Of a stretch of 35,784 nt of DNA, positions 15,161 to 24,247 are shown in pieces. Under the pieces are notes generated by a model. The model had not been told where the DNA came from and searched no databases. It worked only from the letters and a program-made list of their open reading frames with translations. Position numbers and translations under genes: made by a program. The DNA is taken from positions 1-35,784 of the forward strand of contig NZ_JAEPKU010000034.1 in assembly GCF_016652235.1 (NCBI RefSeq), in the 5' to 3' direction. Each line of letters starts with the position of its first letter. Positions within the stretch are counted from its first letter, which is position 1. The DNA comes from Dysgonomonas sp. Marseille-P4677 (GTDB lineage Bacteria; Bacteroidota; Bacteroidia; Bacteroidales; Dysgonomonadaceae).

Positions 15161-18100
15161 ATGAAAATTAAATCAAAAAAGACATTTGTTAAAAAGGCTT
15201 CGAACCTAACCTTGCGAAGAAGCTTATTGGTCTTTACTTGCCTTTTATTGGTGAGTATAGCTAATATTTATGCGCAAACAAAGACAATTACAGGTATGGT
15301 AACAGATGTTGGAGGCGAGCCTCTTATCGGGGTTAGCGTTCAAGTAGAAGGAACATCTATTGGTACTGTTACTGACATTGACGGAAAATATTCTATTTCA
15401 GTACAAAACGGTAATGTAATCGAATTTACATACATCGGAATGCAATCGCAAAAAATTATAGTAGCCTCCCAAAGTGTAGTGAATATTGTAATGCAAGATA
15501 ATGCTACAATGCTTACTGAGACTGTAATAATAGGATATGGTACTGCAAAAGCCAAGGACTTGACATCTCCAATAGCTACTATCGACGGAAAAGAAGTGAA
15601 CAAGCATCTGACTGCATCGCCAATGCAGGCTATGCAAGGAAAAGTCTCCGGATTGCAGGTTATCAATACCGGGCAGCCGGGTAGCTCTCCTAAGGTGCGT
15701 ATACGTGGAATAGGGAACTACGATAATGACAAACAGGGTCCACTATATGTCGTAGATGGTATGTTCTTTGATAACATAGATTTTCTGAACAATGCAGATA
15801 TTGAAAATATCAGCATACTAAAAGATGCCTCAGCTGCTGCTATTTATGGAGTGCGTGCTGCAAATGGGGTGATTCTCGTTACAACTAAAAAAGGCGTAAC
15901 CAACAGAAGACCTCAAATTGTATATGATGGGTATTTTGCAATACAAAAAGCTTCTAATTTGGTCAAGATGGCCAATTCGGAACAATATGCCACTGTGATG
16001 AAAGAAATTGGAAATACAACTTCAATCGATCAATCTATAGCAAAATATGGAGGTAGTAACGGCATTCCGGCTGTAAATACAGATTGGTTTGACGAAATTC
16101 TGAAACCAGCACCTATGCATAGTCATTCGATTAGTGTGAACGGTGGCGGAGAAAAGACGTCATATTCAGTGGGAATCAGTTATCTGAATCAGGATGGTAT
16201 TCTTGATACCGACAATAGTTATGAACGCCTTAATCTTAGGACAAAAGTTGATATAGGAATAACTGATTGGCTAAAAGTAGGCGGTAGCTTCATCGTTATG
16301 AACAGCGACCAGAGACTTGCCAATAAAAGTGCTTTTGGTAATGCTTATACATCACCATCCATCTATCCGGTATATAATAAGAACGGCAAAGGAGGAACAC
16401 TCAATCCGAAAAACTATGTATCGCCTGAAGAAATAGGATTAGGTCAGTATTTCTGGAATCCGGTAGCTTTAGCTGATTATTATAATGATAAAGTAGGTAT
16501 AACACAGGTACTACCAGCCATGTATATGGAATTATCGTTTCTTGAAAGTAAACTGACATTTAGGACCTCTTTCAATCAGGACCTGGCCTTCCAACGTAAT
16601 CGCCAGTTTCTGCCTCAATATGAAATTTCATCCAATCAACAGAGGGCAAAGAGCTTATTGACCAAATCAACAGAATATACAAACAATTGGCTCATAGACA
16701 ATATATTAACATATCGTGATTCATTCAATGATAGTCACAATCTGACAGTAATGGCGGGTACTTCGGTACGTAAAGATCGTTGGGAAAGACTACGTCTCCA
16801 AGGCGATGGAGTTCCAGGAGAAAGAGACGAATATTGGTATCTACATAATAGTGATGGTATCATTGCGCAAGATAGTGATGAGGATACTTGGTATGATCAT
16901 GCTCGGGAATATAGGGGCGCTTCATTTTTTGGACGTGCCATGTACGACTATAAGGGAAGGTATCTTCTATCTGCTACATTCCGTGCTGACGGATCAAGTA
17001 AGTACCAGGAAAAATGGGGCTATTTTCCTTCTGTTGGTTTGGGATGGGTGCTCTCAGAAGAAAGTTTCATGAAGAACCAAAGTATCTTTGATTTCCTGAA
17101 GATAAGGGGTAGCTGGGGATTGTTAGGCAATGACAAAATACAAGGCAATGATGGCTTTCCTTCTATTACACAGGAGACAGGATATTTCAATGGACAATTA
17201 CATACTGGTACTTCCAGTCTCTCTTTCTTCACTTTTTTGAAGTGGGAAAAGGTAGAAGAATGGGATTTTGGTTTGGATTTTACAGTTTTGAACAATCGTC
17301 TTAGTGGAGAATTTGATTATTTTAAGCGTACGACAAAAGATGCCGTATTTAGGAAAGAATTGCAACTAGGTGCAGGTTCATTATTAATGAACAACGGAGA
17401 GATACAGAATTCGGGCATTGAATTATCTCTAAATTGGGAAGACCGTATAGCTAAAGACTTTACATACAATATCGGTGTAAATATGTCGACCTTGAAAAAT
17501 AAAGTTACAAAACTGGATGATCTCGATAGAATCATTACAACCGGAGACTATAGTCGTATAAGACAAGTAGGACAAGTTGTAGATGCGTATTATGGTTATG
17601 TGATGGATGGAATATATCAAAATCAGGCTGAAATAGATAATGATCCTACATTAGCTGATATCGCCAGCAAGCCGGTTCCTGGAGATATTAAATTTAAGGA
17701 TCTTGATGGGGATGGTAAGTTAACCGATCAGGATAGGGACGTATTAGGATCACCACTTCCTAAACTATTTTTAGGAGGTAATATAGGATTCACATACAAG
17801 AATTTCGATTTTGGAACTGCTTTCCAAGGGCAGTTCGGGCATAAGATATTGAATCATAAACGCTTCATGAGACAAAAACAATCGGATATTAACTTCGACG
17901 AAAATATTATAAAAAACAGGTGGACAGGAGAAGGATCTACAAACAAATATGTATCAGGTGCTGCTTTAGGACATACATGGACATACAGTAAGTTTAATAC
18001 ATTCTTTGTTGAAAATGCAAATACATTTACAATTCAGAATATACAGTTCGGATATACTTTTCAGAATATTTTCCCGAAAAGTAATAATAGGTCTAGTATG

Positions 18101-18238
18101 AGGCTGAGTTTCACTGCAGAACGTCCTTTCAACTTCTTCTCTTATAACGGATTCACTACAGATGTTGCCGATGGTATAGATATCGATGTATATCCATTGA
18201 CATCTACATATAGTATTGGGGTGAAAATAACATATTAA
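15161..18238 (+). CDS. SusC/RagA family TonB-linked outer-membrane receptor
   Basis: 1025 residues starting at the ATG at 15161, which opens a signal peptide ending near IYAQ (residue 39); an upstream GTG in the same frame at 15062 only adds a non-signal extension. After the signal come a carboxypeptidase-regulatory-like domain (TITGMVTDVGGEPLIGVSVQ onward, about residues 42-120), then the plug with VRIRGIGNYD and PLYVVDGMF, then a large beta-barrel ending in an aromatic-rich strand as expected. It transports oligosaccharides bound by its SusD partner using TonB energy. It lacks the STN domain that talks to anti-sigma factors, so ECF-type trans-envelope control is not expected. First gene of the PUL; susD follows after 28 bases. 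Confidence 0.96.
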   Translation: MKIKSKKTFVKKASNLTLRRSLLVFTCLLLVSIANIYAQTKTITGMVTDVGGEPLIGVSVQVEGTSIGTVTDIDGKYSISVQNGNVIEFTYIGMQSQKIIVASQSVVNIVMQDNATMLTETVIIGYGTAKAKDLTSPIATIDGKEVNKHLTASPMQAMQGKVSGLQVINTGQPGSSPKVRIRGIGNYDNDKQGPLYVVDGMFFDNIDFLNNADIENISILKDASAAAIYGVRAANGVILVTTKKGVTNRRPQIVYDGYFAIQKASNLVKMANSEQYATVMKEIGNTTSIDQSIAKYGGSNGIPAVNTDWFDEILKPAPMHSHSISVNGGGEKTSYSVGISYLNQDGILDTDNSYERLNLRTKVDIGITDWLKVGGSFIVMNSDQRLANKSAFGNAYTSPSIYPVYNKNGKGGTLNPKNYVSPEEIGLGQYFWNPVALADYYNDKVGITQVLPAMYMELSFLESKLTFRTSFNQDLAFQRNRQFLPQYEISSNQQRAKSLLTKSTEYTNNWLIDNILTYRDSFNDSHNLTVMAGTSVRKDRWERLRLQGDGVPGERDEYWYLHNSDGIIAQDSDEDTWYDHAREYRGASFFGRAMYDYKGRYLLSATFRADGSSKYQEKWGYFPSVGLGWVLSEESFMKNQSIFDFLKIRGSWGLLGNDKIQGNDGFPSITQETGYFNGQLHTGTSSLSFFTFLKWEKVEEWDFGLDFTVLNNRLSGEFDYFKRTTKDAVFRKELQLGAGSLLMNNGEIQNSGIELSLNWEDRIAKDFTYNIGVNMSTLKNKVTKLDDLDRIITTGDYSRIRQVGQVVDAYYGYVMDGIYQNQAEIDNDPTLADIASKPVPGDIKFKDLDGDGKLTDQDRDVLGSPLPKLFLGGNIGFTYKNFDFGTAFQGQFGHKILNHKRFMRQKQSDINFDENIIKNRWTGEGSTNKYVSGAALGHTWTYSKFNTFFVENANTFTIQNIQFGYTFQNIFPKSNNRSSMRLSFTAERPFNFFSYNGFTTDVADGIDIDVYPLTSTYSIGVKITY

Positions 18239-18266
18239 ATCTAATAATTAAGATAATAAAAAAATT

Positions 18267-19730
18267 ATGAAACGATATAAGTACATTTTTTTATCAGCGG
18301 TGCTATTATTTAGTAGCTGTGATGGTTTCCTAGATAAAGAACCTGAAAATTCACGACCAGTCTCAAGTATAGACTACACAATTACCAAAAACATGGATCA
18401 GCCGGTAATCGGGATTTATGCGCGTGCCAGAACCGGAGATGGTTTTAGCTTCTGGGGACGATTTGGGCTAATGTCAATCAGGGGAGACGATGTCGAAAAA
18501 GGTTCTACTCCGTCAGATCAGGGAGAACTGAACTACGCAAAGAGTTTCGAGTATAATCAGCTCGGTGGATATTGGGCGCTTAATGGTTCGTGGACAGGGC
18601 TATACAATATGGTATTACAATGTAATTCAGCATTAATCGATTTGGCTAGCTATAATGAACATGTGACAAGCGATGCTGACAAAAGATTGAATTTGCAATA
18701 TCAAGCTGAAGTACGATTTATAAGAGCTTTTGCATATTTCCATATAGTACGCTTTTGGGGAGATATATTATTAGTAACAGATAATGAGCAAGTATTTAAG
18801 GCCATGGAAGTGACTTCGAGAGAAGACATTTATAACTTTATTAATGCTGAAATGGATTTCTGCGCAAATAATCTGCCTGCTTTGCGCCCAAATGAAATGC
18901 CAATGAAAGGGCGAGTAACAAAATATACCGCATTGGGGTTAAAAGCTAAAGCAAATGCGGATATAAACGATTGGGATGCCGTATTGAATGCTACTAACGA
19001 AATTATAGAAAGTAATAAGTTTGAACTTTATCCTGACTTTTACGATTATTTTAAAAAGCCGGGATGCCTGTCTGATGAAAACTTATTTGAATTGCAATAC
19101 GGTTTGGCTGGGGTTACAGATATAGAATCGGATGCCTGGTTCGAATACCAAGGACCTCGTCAGGGATTTGAAGGTACTAAAATAGGAACCGGTTGGGGGT
19201 TTATGGTCCCATCCAAGTCTCTCGAGAAACTATTTAATGACAGAGGTGAGACCGTACGTAAAGAAACAACCTTCCTATATGCCGGATCAACCACCAGAGA
19301 AGGTGATATTATGAAGCCTTCTGTAGCAGCAGATGGACACGACAGAGTATTCAATGGAAAGAATTATATTCCTAGCACACAGATGCCGGTAGGTAAGACT
19401 AAATATGGTTATGGTAATCATATCCGTATGATACGATATGCTGATATATTATTATTAAACGCTGAAGCTAAAGTACATAAAGGGCAAAATGGGGATATTC
19501 CTTTCAATCTTGTAAGGACGAGAGCAGAAATGTCCACACTGACAAATGTTACGTTAGATCAGATCCTAGAAGAAAGACAAGTTGAACTTGCATGTGAATG
19601 GGGTGAGCGATACTTTGACCTCATTCGTACAGGTAAAGCAGAAGGAACTCTACCTGGATTTAAGGCCGGAAAATCAGAATTTTATCCTATTCCACAAGCA
19701 CAAAAAGACTTAAACCCTAATTTAAAATAA
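18267..19730 (+). CDS. SusD/RagB family outer-membrane glycan-binding lipoprotein
   Basis: 487 residues with a lipoprotein signal ending FSSC (Cys18) followed by DGFLDKEPEN, the standard SusD opening. The fold is mainly TPR-like helices, with the N-terminal SusD-like part and the C-terminal RagB segment (EERQVELACEWGERYFDLIR and later YPIPQAQKDLNPNL) both complete. It caps the SusC barrel at the cell surface and captures oligosaccharides. Specificity is not readable, but the downstream GH144 and GH3 enzymes suggest beta-glucan oligosaccharides. It ends 20 bases before a strong hairpin that separates the receptor pair from the enzymes. Confidence 0.96.
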   Translation: MKRYKYIFLSAVLLFSSCDGFLDKEPENSRPVSSIDYTITKNMDQPVIGIYARARTGDGFSFWGRFGLMSIRGDDVEKGSTPSDQGELNYAKSFEYNQLGGYWALNGSWTGLYNMVLQCNSALIDLASYNEHVTSDADKRLNLQYQAEVRFIRAFAYFHIVRFWGDILLVTDNEQVFKAMEVTSREDIYNFINAEMDFCANNLPALRPNEMPMKGRVTKYTALGLKAKANADINDWDAVLNATNEIIESNKFELYPDFYDYFKKPGCLSDENLFELQYGLAGVTDIESDAWFEYQGPRQGFEGTKIGTGWGFMVPSKSLEKLFNDRGETVRKETTFLYAGSTTREGDIMKPSVAADGHDRVFNGKNYIPSTQMPVGKTKYGYGNHIRMIRYADILLLNAEAKVHKGQNGDIPFNLVRTRAEMSTLTNVTLDQILEERQVELACEWGERYFDLIRTGKAEGTLPGFKAGKSEFYPIPQAQKDLNPNLK

Positions 19731-19750
19731 AGTATTAAATATTTCATTTT

Positions 19751-19778
19751 TCTGGCATCTGTATCTGCAGATGCCAGA
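19751..19778 (+). terminator. Strong hairpin between susD and the enzyme genes
   Basis: TCTGGCATCT (19751-19760) pairs perfectly with AGATGCCAGA (19769-19778) over an 8-base loop, and is followed by TTATAATTCTTTTCTT. It lies 20 bases after the susD stop. It looks like a partial terminator or mRNA-end stabiliser that gives more susCD than enzyme mRNA. It also covers the in-frame ATG at 19771, which argues that translation of the next gene starts at 19795. Confidence 0.6.
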
Positions 19779-19794
19779 TTATAATTCTTTTCTT

Positions 19795-21963
19795 ATGAAA
19801 AAGCTGCTGTTTTTTATAGTAATACAATTGCTGTTTCTCCGGCTAGGTGCACAAGAACCGGAATATGACCATATAATATTTGATAATAGTCTGATGACCG
19901 GCTGTTATTACTATAGTAAGGCTGATTATAAATCTCCCAGCTATATTCAGAATACAAATAATAAACTACTTGTATCCGAAAAGGAATTCTTTACGGCAAA
20001 AAACTCATTATTATTCAATTATACTTCTGCTTCTGGAGGAAGTTGGTCGGCATCAGTTCTTTTCCGCGATTGGCGGGGAAAAGATTTTATTAAAGAAGGA
20101 AAATCGCTGGATTTCTGGTTACTTATCAAATCTGAAACAAAAAAAGAAGAGCTACCCCTTATCGCTATAGGTACTGTAGACAAAAACGAGTCAAAAGTTT
20201 CTTCCTTTATCAATATCGGAAAATATATAGGCACTATAGAGCAGGAAAAATGGATTTCTGTATGTATTCCGCTAACCGAATTTAAAAATATAAATTACAC
20301 TCATACAAAGGAAATAAAAGAAGTTCTTTTCAAACAGAGTTCCCAAGATGGAAAAGAACATACTCTATATATAGATCAAATAGAACTTGCACCTATAAAC
20401 AAGCCTACAAATATCGCATCTGCTCCGATAATAAAGGCGAAAGCCTATGAACGCCATGTAGATTTATGGTGGGATAAAGCAGATTTACAAAATGCAAAAT
20501 ATATAAAAATATACAGATCGGCAAATGGAAGTGAATTTGTTCCGGTTGGAATACAAGATCCTTTTAGTACTCGGTATACCGACTATAGCAACGAACCAAA
20601 TAAAACCTTTAAATACCGTATTACCTGTGTCAACTATGATTACTCTGAATCACAGCCATCTAATATAGTAGAAGCTACAACCTATGACATGACCGACGAA
20701 GAGCTCCTGACTATGGTACAGGAAGCTGCATTCAGATATTTTTGGGATGGTGCGGAATCTCAATCAGGATTAGGTTTGGAAAATATTCCGGGACGAAGAA
20801 ATATGATCGCAACAGGAGCATCAGGTTTCGGAATGATGGGTATGATAGCGGGAGTAGAAAGAGGTTTTATAACAAGGCAAGAGGCTGTGGAACGTTTCAA
20901 GAGAATAGTTACGTTTCTTGATAGAGCTGATACTTTTCATGGAGGGTATGCTCATTTTATAGATGGAATAACAGGTAAGGTAGAGCCATTTTTTGGCAAT
21001 CGCGATAACGGAGCCGATATGGTAGAAACTTCGTTCCTATTCCAAGGACTGCTTACTGCCCGTCAATATTTCGACAAAAATAATACAGATGAGAAATTTA
21101 TACGCGACACTATTACCAAACTTTGGGAGAATATAGATTGGCGATGGTATAAAAAAACGGAAGATAGTAAATATCTGTATTGGCATTGGTCACCCGATCA
21201 GGGTTGGGTTATCAATCATAAACTAATAGGATGGAACGAAACCATGATTACTTACCTGCTTGCCATAGCTTCACCTACGCATGGAGTAAGCCCTGATATG
21301 TACTATTCTGGTTGGGCAAGCCAAGATAAGGAGGCCTATGATTATCGTGCCGATTGGGGACAAACCACCGATGGTGCAAAATACTATAACGGGAATACTT
21401 ATTATGGTGTAAAACTGGATGTAGGAGTCAATACCGGAGGACCTATATTTTTCACTCATTTCTCATTCTTCGGATTCGATCCGAGAGGTCTGAAAGACAA
21501 ATATACAAGTAAGGACTATTTCGACAATCTGCGAAATATAGCTCTTATCAGCTACAGATATTCTATCGAAAACCCAAATAAACGTCTTGGATTTGGTTCT
21601 GGTTGTTGGGGGCTTACTGCTAGCGAAAGCCCTTGGGGCTATGCTGCTGCTGAAGCCATGGCACATCACGAATATGGCACAATGTCTCCGGCAGGAGCGA
21701 TTGCCTCCATCCCTTATTTAACTGAAGAATCGATGGACGCTTTGAAAAATTATTACCGTAATTTTGGAACATTTCTTTGGGGTGAATATGGGTTTCGGGA
21801 TGCTTTCAATCTGGATATAAATTGGTGTTCGAATATCTATATGGGATTAAGCCAGGGCTCTATAGCCACCATGATAGAAAACTATCGTACGGGCCTTATC
21901 TGGAAACTATTTATGAAAGACCCTGACATTCAAAAAATGAGGGATAAAGTATTTATTAAATAA
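19795..21963 (+). CDS. GH144-type glucanase (glucoamylase-like PF10091) with N-terminal jelly-roll and FN3 domains
   Basis: 722 residues from the ATG at 19795, which begins a signal peptide (MKKLLFFIV...LGAQ). Three parts follow: a beta-rich region resembling a carbohydrate-binding jelly roll (about 25-205), an FN3 domain (about 210-295) and the (alpha/alpha)6 PF10091 catalytic domain (about 300-722). Family GH144 covers beta-1,2-glucanases; from memory, the Chitinophaga enzyme's key acids fall in a D-x3-D-x2-E pattern plus a distant Glu. Here these correspond to Asp404, Asp408, Glu411 (RDNGADMVE) and Glu482 (WNETM), with near-identical spacing. Both an endo-beta-1,2-glucanase and a sophorose-releasing exo-enzyme are known in the family, and I cannot decide between them. 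The first GH3 gene starts 4 bases after its stop. Confidence 0.85.
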   Translation: MKKLLFFIVIQLLFLRLGAQEPEYDHIIFDNSLMTGCYYYSKADYKSPSYIQNTNNKLLVSEKEFFTAKNSLLFNYTSASGGSWSASVLFRDWRGKDFIKEGKSLDFWLLIKSETKKEELPLIAIGTVDKNESKVSSFINIGKYIGTIEQEKWISVCIPLTEFKNINYTHTKEIKEVLFKQSSQDGKEHTLYIDQIELAPINKPTNIASAPIIKAKAYERHVDLWWDKADLQNAKYIKIYRSANGSEFVPVGIQDPFSTRYTDYSNEPNKTFKYRITCVNYDYSESQPSNIVEATTYDMTDEELLTMVQEAAFRYFWDGAESQSGLGLENIPGRRNMIATGASGFGMMGMIAGVERGFITRQEAVERFKRIVTFLDRADTFHGGYAHFIDGITGKVEPFFGNRDNGADMVETSFLFQGLLTARQYFDKNNTDEKFIRDTITKLWENIDWRWYKKTEDSKYLYWHWSPDQGWVINHKLIGWNETMITYLLAIASPTHGVSPDMYYSGWASQDKEAYDYRADWGQTTDGAKYYNGNTYYGVKLDVGVNTGGPIFFTHFSFFGFDPRGLKDKYTSKDYFDNLRNIALISYRYSIENPNKRLGFGSGCWGLTASESPWGYAAAEAMAHHEYGTMSPAGAIASIPYLTEESMDALKNYYRNFGTFLWGEYGFRDAFNLDINWCSNIYMGLSQGSIATMIENYRTGLIWKLFMKDPDIQKMRDKVFIK

Positions 21964-21967
21964 ATAT

Positions 21968-24211
21968 ATGATGAGATTAAGACAGATTACAGCTTTAATA
22001 TTTTTTTTCTACTTGATTATATTAACTGGATGTACTAATAGAGCAAATACGGTAGATACTGAAATGGATAAATTTGTCAATGATTTACTCAGCCGAATGA
22101 CATTGGAGGAGAAGATCGGACAAACTGTATTGTACACCAGCGGCTATGATGTAATAACAGGGCCTGTAGTAGATCCCAACTATAAGGAATACCTAAAAAA
22201 AGGAATGGTGGGGGGAATCTTTAATGCTGTAGGAGCAGATTACACCCGCAGTTTGCAAAAGATAGCAGTCGAGGACACTCGCTTGGGGATTCCGTTGATT
22301 TTCGGATATGATGTCATTCACGGACAACGGACCATATTTCCTATTCCTCTTGCCGAATCGTGTAGCTGGGATTTGGAAGCAATGGAACGTTCTGCTAGGA
22401 TAGCTGCATCAGAAGCTACAGCGGAAGGTATAAACTGGATTTATGCACCGATGGTGGATATATCGCGTGATCCCCGTTGGGGACGGGTCGCTGAAGGAGC
22501 AGGAGAAGATGTATACCTCGGATCTTTAATTGCTGCCGCACGTGTGAAAGGCTTTCAGGGAAATAGTATCAGTGATTACAATACGGTAGTAGCTTGTGTT
22601 AAACATTATGCCGCATATGGTGCAACGATGGCCGGTCGTGATTATAATACAGTGGATATGTCTCTGAATGAACTGTGGAATACATTTCTACCTCCATTCA
22701 AAGCGGCGTTGGATGCCGGATGTGGAACTATAATGACTTCATTTAATGATTTGAATGGAATACCCGCTACAGGAAACAGATATCTATTAAAGGATATCCT
22801 ACGTGATAAATGGAACTTCAACGGCTTTGTCGTTACCGATTATACTTCTATCAATGAAATGATTCCACATGGCTATGCCCGAGATGAAAAACATTCCGCA
22901 GAAATAGCGATGAATGCCGGTGTGGATATGGATATGCAGGGCGGAGTATACATGAATTATCTGAAAGCACTTGTAGAGGAAGGAAAAGTATCTGAAAAAG
23001 AAATAACCGAAGCTGCACGCGCCGTTTTGAGAATAAAATATAAGCTGGGCCTATTTGAGGATCCTTATAGATATTGTGATGCTAGCAGGGAAGAAACGGA
23101 TATTCTTACAGCAGAGAACAAAGAAGCCGCACGGGATATGGCTCGTAAATCAATGGTACTGCTGAAAAATGACAATGAGACTTTACCCTTAAAAGAGGAT
23201 AAGCATATTGCCCTTATAGGTCCGCTGGCTAAAGATCAATATGAGATATTAGGATGCTGGTCGGCAATGGGTGACCGCGATACTGTCCCTGTAAGCGTAT
23301 ATGAAGGGCTGTCAGCCGCTGTAGGTGAAAATCGCATCTCATATGCCAAGGGTTGTGATATACAGAGTGATGATACAAAGGGATTTTATGAAGCTGTCAG
23401 AGTAGCTTCCAAAGCAGATGTGGTGGTTATGGTAATGGGAGAATTTCATAATATGTCTGGTGAAAACAATTCCCGTACCAATTTATCACTTCCTGGTGTT
23501 CAGCTAGATTTACTAAAAGCAATAAAGAAAACAGGGAAACCCATAGTGTTGGTATTGATGAATGGGCGACCGTTGACTATAAATTGGGAAAAAGAGAATA
23601 TAGATGCCATACTCGAAGCCTGGTTTCCGGGAACAATGGGTGGCGCTGCTATTGCGGATGTTCTGACAGGAAAATATAACCCAAGTGGAAAGCTCACGAT
23701 GACATTTCCTCAGCATGTGGGACAAATTCCGTTATTTTATAATCACAAAAACACCGGACGGCCTTTCGATCCGGATGATCCGCAATTTGCATATGGCTCT
23801 AAATACTGGGATGTGTCCAACGACCCTCTTTATCCTTTTGGTTATGGGCTTAGCTATACAATGTTCTCTTATTCGGACCTAATGTTGTCATCCAAAGAAA
23901 TAACGAAGGATAATCCAATAGAAGTAAGTGTAAAACTTATCAATACAGGCAAATGTGATGGAGAAGAGATTGTACAGCTATATATCCGTGATTTGGTAGG
24001 AAGCGTAACGAGACCAGTCAAAGAACTGAAAGGTTTCAGAAAGGTATTTCTGAAAGCAGGAGAATCACAAAGTATACAGTTTACCTTAACAGTCGATGAT
24101 CTCAGGTTTTATAATGCCAATCTGGAATATGTATATGAACCTGGCGACTTCCATCTCTATGTAGGTGGAAGTTCTGAAACAAAAACAAAAGAAGAATTTG
24201 TGTTGAAATAA
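21968..24211 (+). CDS. GH3 beta-glucosidase (BglX-type), lipoprotein
   Basis: 747 residues with a lipoprotein signal ending LTGC (Cys22), so membrane-anchored. It aligns along its length with E. coli BglX: KIGQTVLYTSG, YDVIHGQRTIFPIPLAES, DPRWGRVAEGAGED, SVKH-type KHYAAYGA, then nucleophile Asp291 in FVVTDYTS. The acid/base candidate is Glu499 in NMSGENNSRTNLSLPG. The C-terminal FN3-like domain (YIRDLVGSVTRPVKELKGF) is complete. It probably removes glucose from beta-gluco-oligosaccharides in the periplasm or at a membrane surface. The Tyr after the nucleophile replaces the Trp of many GH3 enzymes, so linkage preference may differ. It is 4 bases from the GH144 gene and 36 from a second GH3 gene. 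Confidence 0.94.
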   Translation: MMRLRQITALIFFFYLIILTGCTNRANTVDTEMDKFVNDLLSRMTLEEKIGQTVLYTSGYDVITGPVVDPNYKEYLKKGMVGGIFNAVGADYTRSLQKIAVEDTRLGIPLIFGYDVIHGQRTIFPIPLAESCSWDLEAMERSARIAASEATAEGINWIYAPMVDISRDPRWGRVAEGAGEDVYLGSLIAAARVKGFQGNSISDYNTVVACVKHYAAYGATMAGRDYNTVDMSLNELWNTFLPPFKAALDAGCGTIMTSFNDLNGIPATGNRYLLKDILRDKWNFNGFVVTDYTSINEMIPHGYARDEKHSAEIAMNAGVDMDMQGGVYMNYLKALVEEGKVSEKEITEAARAVLRIKYKLGLFEDPYRYCDASREETDILTAENKEAARDMARKSMVLLKNDNETLPLKEDKHIALIGPLAKDQYEILGCWSAMGDRDTVPVSVYEGLSAAVGENRISYAKGCDIQSDDTKGFYEAVRVASKADVVVMVMGEFHNMSGENNSRTNLSLPGVQLDLLKAIKKTGKPIVLVLMNGRPLTINWEKENIDAILEAWFPGTMGGAAIADVLTGKYNPSGKLTMTFPQHVGQIPLFYNHKNTGRPFDPDDPQFAYGSKYWDVSNDPLYPFGYGLSYTMFSYSDLMLSSKEITKDNPIEVSVKLINTGKCDGEEIVQLYIRDLVGSVTRPVKELKGFRKVFLKAGESQSIQFTLTVDDLRFYNANLEYVYEPGDFHLYVGGSSETKTKEEFVLK

Positions 24212-24247
24212 AAAAATAAGTTATTAGGATATAAAATATAATTAGAA

